Assembly: GCA_025357875.1 (NCBI GenBank)
Contig: JANYLK010000114.1
Coordinates: forward strand, 1-59,207
Length of the DNA stretch: 59,207 nucleotides
Direction: 5' to 3'
Origin: Granulicella sp.
GTDB taxonomy: Bacteria > Acidobacteriota > Terriglobia > Terriglobales > Acidobacteriaceae
The notes beneath the pieces are model-generated. The model saw only the letters and a list, made by a program, of their open reading frames with translations. It had not been told where the DNA came from and searched no databases. Made by a program: the position numbers and the translations under genes. Positions 10,258 through 19,698 of the stretch are shown here, in pieces (position 1 is the stretch's first letter; every line of letters starts with the position of its first letter).

Positions 10258-11086
10258 ATAAGATAGTTGTCAACTCGAGAAGCTCTGCCAATTCCCGACT
10301 TTAGAGGCTGTTTTAGGATCTCTTGTTTCCGAGATAAGTAGTATCAATGGATCCAGCCCCTCTGCACTTTGAACTTCTTACTTCACATTCCCATGGGTCC
10401 CTACCTCAATTCTTGTCGCTACTTCTGGCGGAAGAGAGGCCCTAAATCTATGTCAGCGGTAGTGCCGGTGATGCACCCGAGCTCACCCTAGTGCAATCCA
10501 CGACCATTACTCAGCAAATTCAAAGTCAGGGACACAGTTGTCGGCGGTATCTACATAACTTTTTGTGAGCGCAGCGGAAGAGCCTCGGGCGACCTCGATT
10601 CAGTAGCCTTTTGGTGCAGGTCCAGGTTAGGTTCAGTTCCGGGCAATTCTGAATCCTACCTCTGGTTTCCTTGTGGCTTCATCTGCGCTATATCTTGCCA
10701 TTCAATCGCAACAAGTACCAGCTAGAACCATAGTCGTAAACGTTGTGGCTCCAGGTGTCGTAGAGCGCCGTCACAAGTAGGGCGATCAGTGAGCACGGAT
10801 TAGACCCCCAAAGGCCGGAGAGACGGACGAACGTTTGCGCCGCGAGATGCGCTGGAACGCCGCGGTGATGGAACAGATGGCCATCTGGAGGGAGTACTAC
10901 GACGAGACGATCCTGCCCCAAGGGTCGATGTATGAATACATTTGGGGGAGTTGTGGCTTCGAGCCGCGATCAGGTGCTATCTGCGGCTGCGCGAGAAGGC
11001 GGTGTAAGCATCCCGAAGAGCGAGTTTTCCTACGCATCGCGCACTTACCACGAGTTCAGGGCAGCATTACGGTCTGTGGAGAATTG
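10258..11086. other. Long intergenic stretch with a possible decayed reading frame
   Basis: This 830-base gap separates the divergent receptor and esterase genes. From about 10805 a frame encodes a plausible hydrophilic peptide (EMRWNAAVMEQMAIWREYYD), but it does not match a family I recognise. A neighbouring frame (VVASSRDQVLSAAAREGG) takes over near 10950, as in a frameshifted remnant. An open frame runs from here into the esterase, but the esterase has its own ribosome binding site and signal peptide. Confidence 0.4.
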
Positions 11087-12193
11087 ATGAAGATTGAGAA
11101 GATGGTTTTACTAGTCGGAGTGCTATCTGGTGGAATTGTTGCGTCCCAGGCGCAGAATGCTGTCCCGACGAGCTCTGCGACTGCAATTGGCATGGACGAC
11201 GCGCGCATCGTCTTGCTTGGCCAGATCGATACTGGGAACCCGAAAAGCCCCCGTTTAGGATATCCGGGAACGGGGATCGTGGTGCGGTTCAAAGGTTCTT
11301 CGCTGGCGTTGTTTTTGAGCTGCGATTCTGAGAAGTCGGCCTTGACGGTGGTCGTCGATCATGGAGCGCCTACACTCCAATTGTTGCAAAAAGGTGAACA
11401 GAAAATCGTCCTGGCCAGCACACTCAATGCGGGGCGGCATACCGTCGAAGTCTACAAACGGACGGAGACCTGGCAAGGGATTGTGACGCTGCGCAGTGTC
11501 GAACTGCCTGTCGATGGCGCACTCCTGCCAGCTGCCGTGCTGCCTGCGCGCAAGCTGATGTTTATCGGCGACTCGGTGACCTGTGGGGCCGGCGTGGATA
11601 ACAACCCCACCTGCACGGAAAGTCTCACGCATCCCATCACTGATGCGTACCACTCCTATGGCATGGAACTTGGACGGCGCCTGGACGCCCAGACGCATTT
11701 GGTTTGTTACGGAGGCCGCGGGTTGGATCGCGACTATCGCGGCCTGAGTATCGTCGACAACGTGCTGAATGCACCGCAGTTCCTGGACTTGTCAATTGCG
11801 AGCGATGAGGTTGGTATCCGCTCATCATGGGACTTCCGCCGCTGGACGCCAGACGGAATTGTCATCTCACTCGGAACCAACGACTTCAATCTGCAAGAGA
11901 CCAAACCACTCAATGAGGGGATCTGGGTAGGCGACTTTGCGCGCTTTCTCCAGACGGTACGCTCGGAGTATCCCCAGGCGGCGATTCAGGTAACCGAGGG
12001 AGCCATTGTCACCGATCCATTGCTGCGTCGCTACATTCAAGAAGCTGTTGCCTACGTTCACGATCCCCGCATTCAGTGGGTGCAGGCCGAGCATTACCCC
12101 GGCAACGGTTGCAACCCTCATCCCGACGCATTACAACACCTGCGCATGGCCGACGATCTGGAGCCGATGCTGCGCCGCGCGTTGGGATGGTAG
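11087..12193 (+). CDS. CE2-type acetylesterase (SGNH hydrolase)
   Basis: This 368-aa secreted carbohydrate esterase has a signal peptide (residues 1-22), an N-terminal jelly-roll domain (about 30-145) and a C-terminal SGNH domain. The nucleophile Ser is in GDSVTCGAG (Ser163), the GTND block is at 263-266, and the catalytic His is in GCNPHPD (His345). This two-domain arrangement is that of CE2 deacetylases, which remove acetyl groups from xylan or mannan. The start at 11087 is chosen for GGAGA just upstream and the signal peptide; an in-frame extension to 10835 looks spurious. It converges on the GH92 gene. Confidence 0.85.
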   Translation: MKIEKMVLLVGVLSGGIVASQAQNAVPTSSATAIGMDDARIVLLGQIDTGNPKSPRLGYPGTGIVVRFKGSSLALFLSCDSEKSALTVVVDHGAPTLQLLQKGEQKIVLASTLNAGRHTVEVYKRTETWQGIVTLRSVELPVDGALLPAAVLPARKLMFIGDSVTCGAGVDNNPTCTESLTHPITDAYHSYGMELGRRLDAQTHLVCYGGRGLDRDYRGLSIVDNVLNAPQFLDLSIASDEVGIRSSWDFRRWTPDGIVISLGTNDFNLQETKPLNEGIWVGDFARFLQTVRSEYPQAAIQVTEGAIVTDPLLRRYIQEAVAYVHDPRIQWVQAEHYPGNGCNPHPDALQHLRMADDLEPMLRRALGW

Positions 12194-12245
12194 AGCGTCG
12201 CCGGGCGTACGGCCTACCCTGTAATTCTGCGCGAATAACCAAAAT

Positions 12246-14624
12246 CTAGTCTTCCGGGTGCGAACTCATCTCCAGGACCAGCTTACCGCCACGGATCAAG
12301 TCGGCATGCTTGAGTCGAAGCTCGCTGAGTCGATGGCCGTTCAAGGTCGCAGAGTGAATGTATACATTGGTATCGCTGTCGTTGTGTGCCGCTATCTCAA
12401 ACGTAGCGTCTTTTAAGTGGAGCACGACGCGCCGAAATGCAGGGCCGCTGATCTGATATCCAGGCTCGCGGTCGCAGCCGCCCTCCAGATCGAAGAGCCC
12501 CATGCCGGCAAGGACTACGTATGCTCCCATCTGTCCCTCATCCTCTTCGCCCGGCCAGCCGTTGAGGGGTGAAGTGTCAAACACATGACTGAAAACGTCC
12601 CGCGCATGTTTCTGCGCGAGCGAAGGCTTACCGGAGAGATTGAAGAGCCACGGTGCCTGAAGGTTCGGCTCGTTGGTTAAATCGACATAGCTCTTGGCAA
12701 ATCCTTCCTCAAGCCGGGAGTTAAAAGTGTCGCGACCCATCGCTGCAATCAGGCCAGGGATGTCGTGAGGAACGAACCATGTGTAGATCCATGGCGTACC
12801 CTCGACAAAACCAGGCCTATTCCAGGACCCACCAGTTCCAAACTGGTGGAGATTGAAGGGAGTGACCCAGGTGCCGTCGGCAAGGCGTCTGCGCGCATAG
12901 TGGCTCTCCGGATCGAAATTCTTGCGCCAGTTTTTCGATCGCCGCGCGAAGTAAATAGCGTCTTCGGTGTGACCCAGTCCATCGGCAAAAGTCGCAGCAC
13001 AGGCATCATCGTAGGCGTACTCGAACGTGGATGAAGCTGGCCCTGCTTCCTCCGGCACATATCCTGAGGCAAGGTAAGCAGCCAGGTGGCGGTCGCCTGC
13101 AAAGCCGCCGGGGTAAGTGCCTCCGCATGTAAATGGCTCCCCTGGAGTGGTCAAAACCTTCTTGACCGCAACATAGGCCGCTTGCGGATCGAAGCTTGTT
13201 GCTCCCTTCTTCCATGCTCCAACCAGCACGGCGACTTGATGCTGCGCTGCCATAATGGGCGCGTAGCGGAGATTGACCGGCGCATAGGGCAGCCAGCCGT
13301 CGCGCTTTGCCTCCAACAGCATAAAGTTCGAATAGGAATTCACCCGCTCTGGAGTGACCAGCGTCCACAGCGGGCCTAGTGTCCACTGTGCGCCCCAAAG
13401 TGCGTCGCTTGAATACATATGATCTGCCGGAGCTTCAATCTTGCGCACGGCGCCGCAGGCGTCACGATAGGTTCCCTCCGCGTCTTCGAGCACCGCCTTC
13501 GCAGAGTACGCGCGGTAGAGATTTGTGTAGAACTTGGTGCGGTCGTCGTCACTGCCACCCTCAACGTCAACACGCTCGAGCAGTGCGTTCCACTCCTTCC
13601 GTGCGCCCGTCGCCACAGCATCAAAGTCCCAATGATAGGGAGCCGATTCGGTCTCTAGATTGCGCCGGGCTTCTTCTTCGCCTACAAGACTGATGCCGGT
13701 ACGCACAACAATCTTCTCGCCCGCAGTGGTCTTAAAGTTGAGAAGTATGCCACTGGCCTTCTTGCTCTCCAATTGCAAAACATTGCTGCTGAGGGTACGA
13801 GGTATCCGCCAGTCGGTTCCGTAGTTGGTTTCACCACCGGCGTATTCGCCCGCCTGCCAGGAATCCATCTGCATAAAAGGCTGCGAGAACTGTGAGACGA
13901 AGTAAACGGTGAAGTCGCCGGCATATCCATTGCGCTGAGTTAAGCTGCCCCGAATCTCACGATCTCCAACACGCTGCACGTGTACCTGATGGATCTCGCT
14001 CTTCTCTTCCGCTGCAGGGGCAAAGTCGTAAAGAAGATGTGCCTGATCACTCGAAGGGAATTGCACTCGCATCCACCCGGTTCTCATGGTTGAAGTCACT
14101 TCGACCCGCGTCTTTGCGTCGACTAGATCCACAGCGTAGTATCCAGGCTTGCCTGTCTCCGTATCTTTTCTGATACGCGATCGATACCCCGCAGTCCACA
14201 TCTGCCCGAAGGGACCATCCGCCGATCCAGGGAAGAGCCGCGACTGGCCTGGCTCCATCTCCAGACTGCCTACCATCGGCATCACGCTCATGCTGGATAG
14301 CGCCATGGAATGGAGGAAGCTAAAGCCTGAAATGCTCGCGATCGTGTATTCGTATCCACCATCCCATACGTTTCCCTGGTTGTCGGGACTGAACTTCACA
14401 AGCCCAAATGGAACCGTTGCTCCGGGGAATTGCATCCAGCGGGAATTAGAGGTGCCGGTGAAAACGTTCACCCAATCCGCTGGAGTGGTACGCTTCGCCG
14501 CACTCTGCGAGCCACATAAAAGAGGACAGCACAACGGCAGCAGTGCTACGAGGAATGTATAGCGAAGTGCCCGCAATCGTAACAGCGCATTCTCGGCAAT
14601 TGTTAGTCTGAAATTTCTCTTCAT
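12246..14624 (-). CDS. Secreted GH92 alpha-mannosidase
   Basis: This 792-aa family 92 glycoside hydrolase is a calcium-dependent exo-alpha-mannosidase family. The N-terminal part carries VNVFTGTSNSRW and FPGATVPFGLVKFSPD, the family's opening signature. Near residues 693-698 is EEDEGQMGAY, which includes the family's catalytic acidic residues. A hydrophobic signal sequence (FLVALLPLCCPLL) indicates export. AGGAGG eight bases before the ATG at 14624 fixes the start; an upstream in-frame ATG at 14702 has no such site. The neighbouring CE2 esterase suggests joint action on acetylated mannose-containing glycans, which is inference. Confidence 0.92.
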   Translation of the reverse strand: MKRNFRLTIAENALLRLRALRYTFLVALLPLCCPLLCGSQSAAKRTTPADWVNVFTGTSNSRWMQFPGATVPFGLVKFSPDNQGNVWDGGYEYTIASISGFSFLHSMALSSMSVMPMVGSLEMEPGQSRLFPGSADGPFGQMWTAGYRSRIRKDTETGKPGYYAVDLVDAKTRVEVTSTMRTGWMRVQFPSSDQAHLLYDFAPAAEEKSEIHQVHVQRVGDREIRGSLTQRNGYAGDFTVYFVSQFSQPFMQMDSWQAGEYAGGETNYGTDWRIPRTLSSNVLQLESKKASGILLNFKTTAGEKIVVRTGISLVGEEEARRNLETESAPYHWDFDAVATGARKEWNALLERVDVEGGSDDDRTKFYTNLYRAYSAKAVLEDAEGTYRDACGAVRKIEAPADHMYSSDALWGAQWTLGPLWTLVTPERVNSYSNFMLLEAKRDGWLPYAPVNLRYAPIMAAQHQVAVLVGAWKKGATSFDPQAAYVAVKKVLTTPGEPFTCGGTYPGGFAGDRHLAAYLASGYVPEEAGPASSTFEYAYDDACAATFADGLGHTEDAIYFARRSKNWRKNFDPESHYARRRLADGTWVTPFNLHQFGTGGSWNRPGFVEGTPWIYTWFVPHDIPGLIAAMGRDTFNSRLEEGFAKSYVDLTNEPNLQAPWLFNLSGKPSLAQKHARDVFSHVFDTSPLNGWPGEEDEGQMGAYVVLAGMGLFDLEGGCDREPGYQISGPAFRRVVLHLKDATFEIAAHNDSDTNVYIHSATLNGHRLSELRLKHADLIRGGKLVLEMSSHPED

Positions 14625-14816
14625 CCATATTCCTCCTATCGAGAATTGAACTATTTCGAGCTGGTCATAGTCGATATCTTCGGCTCGTATGGTGGTGCCC
14701 AATCCTTACAGTCTGCCCGGTCCACCGAAAACCGATGGTCACATGCGCTCAGCCGAAGTCTGGCATCGAGGTCCTGCGGAAGGGGCAGATATGCCGATAT
14801 ATCGATCGTGCTGCCT

Positions 14817-14850
14817 GGGTGTCGCCGTTATCTTGACACCCCTGGTATCA
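14817..14850. promoter_or_regulatory. Inverted repeats upstream of GH92
   Basis: Two overlapping symmetries occur. GGGTGTC and GACACCC are perfect 7-bp arms 11 bases apart (14817-14841). TGACACC-CCT-GGTATCA (14834-14850) is a 17-bp near-palindrome with one mismatch, the shape of a dimeric-repressor operator. They lie about 190-225 bases before the GH92 start. The regulator is unknown. Confidence 0.4.
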
Positions 14851-15366
14851 ATTTGACTGCAATTGGGCATTAAGCATTTGATTTCGTGCTGTTATGGCCC
14901 TCTTGTTAGAACAATACCCTGTATGTCAACCTCGAATTCACGAAACAGCGAGCGTCATTGCGTGAACGTCGTCGCTACCGGCGATAAGCCTAATTGCCGC
15001 TCACACGAATCTTTCATCGTTTTAAGGATGTCGCCCGTAAGGCTGACGATAAGCTCCACGTTTTCATTTTATGAGTGTCGGCCGACGGCTTGGACGCTGA
15101 GCACCCCAGTTATGTTACAAACCATGCGACTACGCTATTCACCGGTGATTATCACCAGTCAGCCCAGGCTGGTCAGGACCAAAGTCAGTCCTCAATCAAG
15201 ACTCGATTGGAATCCGCGACGGAGGCAGAAGAAACATAAGACTCCTAAACGGTAGCACGTTAGTTTGGTGCAAGAAAACCGGCCCTCCGAGAAGGGCCGA
15301 AGACTAGGAGACGGCTAAACGAAAATGTAACACCTGCTAACAAGTCTGGCCAATAGAAAGAGCCTT
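14851..15366. other. Intergenic stretch, no intact gene
   Basis: No domain-bearing frame is visible. A 130-residue open frame from 14863 is rich in Ser, Arg and Thr without any motif and has no good ribosome binding site. The right side contains one hairpin, listed separately. Confidence 0.5.
15280..15299 (-). terminator. Hairpin with T-tract on the minus strand
   Basis: CGGCCCT and AGGGCCG form a perfect 7-bp stem with a 6-base loop. On the minus strand it is followed by GTTTTCTTG, so it would terminate leftward transcription. No gene ends immediately before it on that strand, so it may stop read-through or antisense transcription from the esterase side. Confidence 0.45.
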
Positions 15367-15712
15367 TTGGAGCTGCCGATTCCAAACTTATTTAAACTCA
15401 AGATAATTGTCGTCTTTCTTTGCCTAATCATGACAGTCGGTTGCAATGGTACCTCTGGCAATGTAAAAGCGGCCTCGACTCCCCCTACAACACCATTACT
15501 CACCCACCGGCACGGGTACGCCTCTAGTTAGCGGAGGTGCAACGGCCATTTATCTCGCGCAGTTGCCGGTTAATGGCTCCACGGCTTCGGTTATGCAATT
15601 CTTAGCAATCGTTTTCCCTTCCACGGCTGTTAGCAATGTAGGGCCGGCCTTTATGCTCGCTTCGGATAGCCGGATCAGCCCGGGGTACTACTTTCAATTA
15701 GCCTTGAAGTGA
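15367..15712 (+). pseudogene. Frameshifted small lipoprotein
   Basis: A TTG-initiated frame gives a signal peptide with a lipobox (IIVVFLCLIMTVGC) and a Thr/Pro linker (STPPTTP), then runs out of frame. Shifting by one base near 15490-15510 restores a coherent 68-residue tail, from TGTGTPLVSGGATAIYLAQL to SRISPGYYFQLALK, ending at 15712. AGAAAGAG lies shortly before the TTG. One indel in the linker explains both halves. It is either a recent pseudogene or a sequencing error. The function of the lipoprotein is unknown. Confidence 0.6.
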
Positions 15713-16133
15713 TGATTGATAACGCGTTTTGTGTGGGCGATGGCCTTGGGGTATTACCTAATACCCGCAGCAATTTTCGCTCCGCCTAATTTATTGCCGT
15801 CGTTTCCAGAAAGACAGTGGGATGTACTGGCTTCACAAGTAATACTCGGTCAAAGTTGTGGGCCTTTGACCCTACCAGTAGAGCTTCCTCACGATAAATC
15901 AAGATGCCCAGTGCTGGACCAGAAGAGTTGCCCGCTAAGAAGGTTTCGGCAGCGCACATCGTTGTGTCTCTCGAATGGTGTCTACGCGATTCCGAGTCGA
16001 CAGTGAGCCGGTCCGCTTGAAGCTATTTCAGGTTTAGTTGTCGGGTACCCTATTGACGGCTAAACTTTTATCTTCTTAGATATCGGGCGACATATTAGTC
16101 GGCGCACACTTCTGCGTTATATGTACCGAAGGT
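15713..16133. other. Intergenic stretch, no gene recognised
   Basis: A 96-residue open frame from 15716 begins with a hydrophobic stretch but then loses any protein-like pattern. I see no motif, RNA gene or repeat here. Confidence 0.45.
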
Positions 16134-17372
16134 TCATTGATCTTGGAACAGATGTAAGTTTACTCTGTCCCCCATCAACTTCAGCCCAGAAGTGTTTGGG
16201 TGAAGGTGATCACCACTGTCAAATGCTGGTAGGAAGCTGCTTGGATTTGCCGGATCACGAATTGCCTCATCGAAATCGACAAAACCATCCAAGTCATGCG
16301 TTGTCCGAATCCATTGATTAATCTTTTGTCGCATTGCTTCACCTACCTGAGAAAAATATTTGCAATGTTCGTACGGCAGGATTGTCGCACCAATCACCTT
16401 CAAGCCTTGGATATGGGAGCGCAGGACCATCTGTTTCAAACCATTCAATATGCTTTCGGACGTTTCCGCAGGATCGGCTGCGGTCGGTGATGTAATGTGT
16501 CCAATGTCGTTGATGCCTTCAAGAATGATTAGATATTTAGCCCCTGGTTGGGTCAGCACATCACGATCGAATCGTGCCAAGGCGCTTTGATCGCCTTCCC
16601 CGTCATGCAGCATGCGATTGCCGTTGATTCCAGAGTTCAAGACGCCCAGGAAAGATAGCGCTTTGTCCTTTTGCAGGCGTCTGGCCAACTCATCCGTCCA
16701 ACGTCCGTTCTCGTTGATCTGGCTAGCGGCACCCGCCGTGATGCTATCCCCGATGGCTACAATCGACGCACCGGAGCTATTAGTTTTTACCTGCACACCT
16801 CGAAGGAAGGGCCATTCCGTAAGTTCGGTGGCAGTGGTCAGGGAAGGTGCGGCAGACATCTTTCCGGTTGACATGTAATTCGTTTGTAGTGAGTACGTCT
16901 GGGCGGTAATCTGAGTCAGGCGCTGTGCTGGAATTGAAAAGCTGACTACGAGGTTTGATAGTTGGGTCACTTTGAAGTCGATTGGGTCGCTCACCGCGGC
17001 CGTCCCGGCCGGCAGCGTCACGGATGATTGCCCCTCGAATCGCACCGGGGTTAACGTCGTTTCTCTAACAGCGTTGCCCCCTGCACTCAGGGCGATGTTC
17101 ACGGCACTGATTGTCAACGGCTCCTTGCCGAACTCGTTCGTCAACATTAATCTCACCGCCTGACCGCCTACAGAGAGATGTACGATTTCACGATAAGTCA
17201 CGTCGGTCTTGCCCAACACGCCAGTCGTATTAGGTTCCGCCTCGGGCGCGCTAGACCATGTGCCAATCCATCGTTCGGAATGCACTACCGCGGCCAAGAC
17301 AGTCGTCGTTACTGACAAACCTGTCAGAGACAGGAGAAGAAACTTGATTAGCATCGGGAGAAACTTATTCAT
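16134..17372 (-). CDS. Secreted GDSL/SGNH esterase, XynE-like
   Basis: This 412-aa esterase has an N-terminal signal peptide (residues 1-28). An N-terminal beta-rich region (about 30-195, starting RWIGTWSSAPEAE) is followed by an SGNH hydrolase domain. The nucleophile Ser210 is in IGDSITAG, the GIND block is at 286-289, and the catalytic Asp/His pair is in GDHLHP near 388-391. This is the XynE-like subgroup, often carbohydrate deacetylases. The ribosome binding site is weak. It stands alone on the minus strand. With the CE2 protein, it suggests the target glycan is acetylated, which is inference. Confidence 0.88.
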   Translation of the reverse strand: MNKFLPMLIKFLLLSLTGLSVTTTVLAAVVHSERWIGTWSSAPEAEPNTTGVLGKTDVTYREIVHLSVGGQAVRLMLTNEFGKEPLTISAVNIALSAGGNAVRETTLTPVRFEGQSSVTLPAGTAAVSDPIDFKVTQLSNLVVSFSIPAQRLTQITAQTYSLQTNYMSTGKMSAAPSLTTATELTEWPFLRGVQVKTNSSGASIVAIGDSITAGAASQINENGRWTDELARRLQKDKALSFLGVLNSGINGNRMLHDGEGDQSALARFDRDVLTQPGAKYLIILEGINDIGHITSPTAADPAETSESILNGLKQMVLRSHIQGLKVIGATILPYEHCKYFSQVGEAMRQKINQWIRTTHDLDGFVDFDEAIRDPANPSSFLPAFDSGDHLHPNTSGLKLMGDRVNLHLFQDQ

Positions 17373-17973
17373 TTTATGACTGCCTTCGGTGAGCGTTTTA
17401 TGATTTTTCTGCGCTGCGCTGCACGTTCGATCGCGGGTTCAGACCGCGCTGATGCCGTTCTATCGCCAGCTTGGCCGCACCACTCGACAGCCGTTTTGAG
17501 CAGAACTTCAGCCGTTTGTAGCAATGGACAAGTTTCGACAAAATCATCAGGATTGTGGGTCCCACCACCGCACAGGGTCCAAATAAGAGTGTTGCAATTC
17601 CGTACTTGCGCTGCATGAGAAACGCGTCGCACGGATAGGGAGCGGCCGTCACCACTGGTGCAATCGCCGCTGCCAGATCGAGGTATTGGTTGACTCAACC
17701 GGCAGTAGTCATTCTCCCTTCGGCAACGCCCCGTGTCTCCAAGCGTCACAAACTGACACTCGGGCTCCAAAAAATCCTCTCGATCTTAGGAGGCGAATAT
17801 CTAAATGACATGAAGAAGCACTGCCATCGGTACCATCCTTCGAAGTTTTACGGACGATTTAGGCGAAATTGTACCCCAAAGAGTCCTTCGTTTAGCAGTT
17901 TTATATTTCTATTATTGACCATTTTGTTATCCTGAAGGAGAATGTGACAGCAATTCGTTTTGACAGGAGACAA
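17373..17973. other. Intergenic stretch with an unassigned hydrophobic fragment
   Basis: On the minus strand around 17500-17690, one frame encodes a hydrophobic helix (ATLLFGPCAVVGPTILMIL) within an otherwise unremarkable peptide. It may be a transporter scrap, but I cannot assign it. The right end is AT-rich (TTTTATATTTCTATTATTGACC) and could contain the promoter of the rightward operon, but no well-spaced -35/-10 pair is clear. Confidence 0.4.
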
Positions 17974-18207
17974 ATGCCGATGAGCACTGTTCGCCGAAGT
18001 GATCTATTACGATGGTGCCGCGTGTTGGCAAAAGTTTTGGAAAGCCATCCAGATCGTAAGGTACCCCTGCGAATCGTTGGCAGCTCAGAGCTGGTGGCTG
18101 AGTTGATGTTTGAGGAACTGGTGGGGCTGGTTAAACGACGCAATGCGGAGGGACTTCCTACGCGAGCGATTGTGTCGTGCGGTCCCAAGTGCTGGTATCC
18201 AGTGTTC
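17974..18207 (+). pseudogene. NagB-like sugar-phosphate isomerase, N-terminal fragment
   Basis: From an ATG with AGGAGA upstream, 78 residues read like the start of a glucosamine-6-phosphate deaminase/isomerase-like protein. They include PLRIVGSSELVAELMFEELV, then KRRNAEGLPTRAIVSCGPKCW and YPVF. The family continues for another 150-200 residues, but here the similarity stops near 18207 and a transporter tail begins in another frame. The ribosome binding site and start look intact, so a truncated peptide may still be made. This first gene of a rightward operon was destroyed by a deletion. Confidence 0.65.
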
Positions 18208-18529
18208 CGGCAAAAAGTTAGGAACTATCTTTCTCGCTGGAGCGCTTGTGTGTGTAGTTGGCGGGTTGTACTGGAGACGATCCTCCGTGCTGGGTGGCTA
18301 TCTGGCAATGATCGGCGGCGCGGCTGGGGCGATCGTACCCTGCTTCTTCATGCACCTGAGTGAGAGCGTTACCGGATTCGTAGCATTTGCAATGGCGGCG
18401 GTTGGACTTCTGGTCGGGTCCGCGGTACGACCCCGGCCGATCACGAAACTGCCACGACAACGGTCTGTTGTGCGACATCGAACTAGCAGCAAGAAATTAG
18501 GAGCGAGTAAATGCGACAGGAAAGAATAG
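18208..18529 (+). pseudogene. Sodium:solute symporter C-terminal fragment
   Basis: About 106 residues encode the last membrane helices of an SSS-family transporter (GTIFLAGALVCVVGGLYWRR, then helices ending GLLVGSAVRP) and a short basic tail. The frame differs from that of the preceding NagB-like fragment, and no start lies between them, so this is the right side of a deletion junction. Its stop overlaps the start of the next gene by 19 bases, the kind of coupling expected within an operon. The tail differs from that of the intact symporter at 25374-27047. Confidence 0.7.
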
Positions 18530-19662
18530 GCATTATCATGAATGGCGTCACCGGGCGCATGGGGCTGAACCAGCACCTTATCCGATCCATTCTGGCGATT
18601 CGGGACGAAGGCGGACTTCTCCTTCCAGACGGCAGACGCCTCTTGCCTGATCCCATCCTGGTGGGGCGCAGTGCTTACAAACTCGAGGAGATTGCGAAGA
18701 GGCATGGCATCAACCGCTGGAGTATGAATCTCGAAGAATGTCTTGCGAATCCAGATGACGCGATTTACTTTGACTCCCAGGTAACTTCTCGACGCGAAGA
18801 GGCGGTCACTGCGGCGATTGAGGCCGGCAAACATGTCTATTGCGAGAAGCCTCTCGCCGTTAGCGTCGACGGCGCGCTCCGTTTGGCGAAGCTCGCTGAT
18901 AAGGCGGGTGTCAAACAGGGCGTCGTTCAGGACAAGCTTTTTCTGCCAGGTTTGCTCAAACTCAAGCGGACGATCGACTCCGGCTTCTTCGGCCGAATAC
19001 TTTCGGTGCGTTGCGATTTTGGGTATTGGGTATTCGAAGGGGATTGGCAACTCGCGCAACGCCCCTCATGGAACTACCGCAAGGAGGAGGACGGCGGCAT
19101 CATTCTCGACATGTTTGCCCATTGGCGCTACGTACTCGATCATCTTTTTGGTCGCGTGACGGCCGTCTCGTGCACTGGGGCGACGCATATCCCGCACCGA
19201 TTCGACGAGCGCGGGAAAGATTACGCATGTACTGCCGATGACTCAGCCTATGGAATTTTCGAGCTTGAGGGCGGCATTGTGGCACAGATCAACAGCTCGT
19301 GGACTACGCGCGTCTACCGAGATGAACTCTTCACAATTCAAGTTGACGGTACGGACGGAAGCGCGGTTGCCGGTTTGCATGAATGCAAGGTGCAGCACCG
19401 TATCAACACGCCACGTCCGACTTGGAACCCTGATATTCCCAACACTGTCGACTTTCGCGCCCAATGGCAGGATGTTCCCGATAACGGCAAATTTGCGAAC
19501 GGCTTTCGCGCGCAGTGGGAGTTGTTTTTAAGACATGTGGCACTGGATGAGCCCTTTCCGCACTCGTTTGTCGATGGTGCACGTGGAGTGCAGTTGGCTG
19601 TAGCTGGTCTCCAAAGTTGGAGCGAGCGACGCTGGATCGATGTACCGAGCCTTCTCGAATAG
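18511..19662 (+). CDS. Gfo/Idh/MocA-family oxidoreductase
   Basis: This 383-aa NAD(P)-dependent sugar oxidoreductase has a Rossmann glycine motif in an unusual form, MNGVTGRMG, near residues 10-18. EKPLAV near 110 carries the conserved Lys, and a C-terminal alpha/beta domain follows. AGGAG lies 7 bases before the ATG. It is the first intact gene of a rightward operon followed by a TIM-barrel epimerase, GH88 and an SDR. That company suggests oxidation or reduction of an unsaturated uronic acid derivative or a related sugar, which is inference. It is cytoplasmic, with no signal peptide. Confidence 0.88.
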   Translation: MRQERIGIIMNGVTGRMGLNQHLIRSILAIRDEGGLLLPDGRRLLPDPILVGRSAYKLEEIAKRHGINRWSMNLEECLANPDDAIYFDSQVTSRREEAVTAAIEAGKHVYCEKPLAVSVDGALRLAKLADKAGVKQGVVQDKLFLPGLLKLKRTIDSGFFGRILSVRCDFGYWVFEGDWQLAQRPSWNYRKEEDGGIILDMFAHWRYVLDHLFGRVTAVSCTGATHIPHRFDERGKDYACTADDSAYGIFELEGGIVAQINSSWTTRVYRDELFTIQVDGTDGSAVAGLHECKVQHRINTPRPTWNPDIPNTVDFRAQWQDVPDNGKFANGFRAQWELFLRHVALDEPFPHSFVDGARGVQLAVAGLQSWSERRWIDVPSLLE

Positions 19663-19698
19663 ACATAGGTGGCGGATATATTTTCAGGAGTTAGGCGT

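Noticed and set aside
10835..11086. 84-residue N-terminal extension of the CE2 esterase
   Set aside because: The esterase has its own ribosome binding site and signal peptide at 11087. The extension would bury the signal peptide inside the protein.
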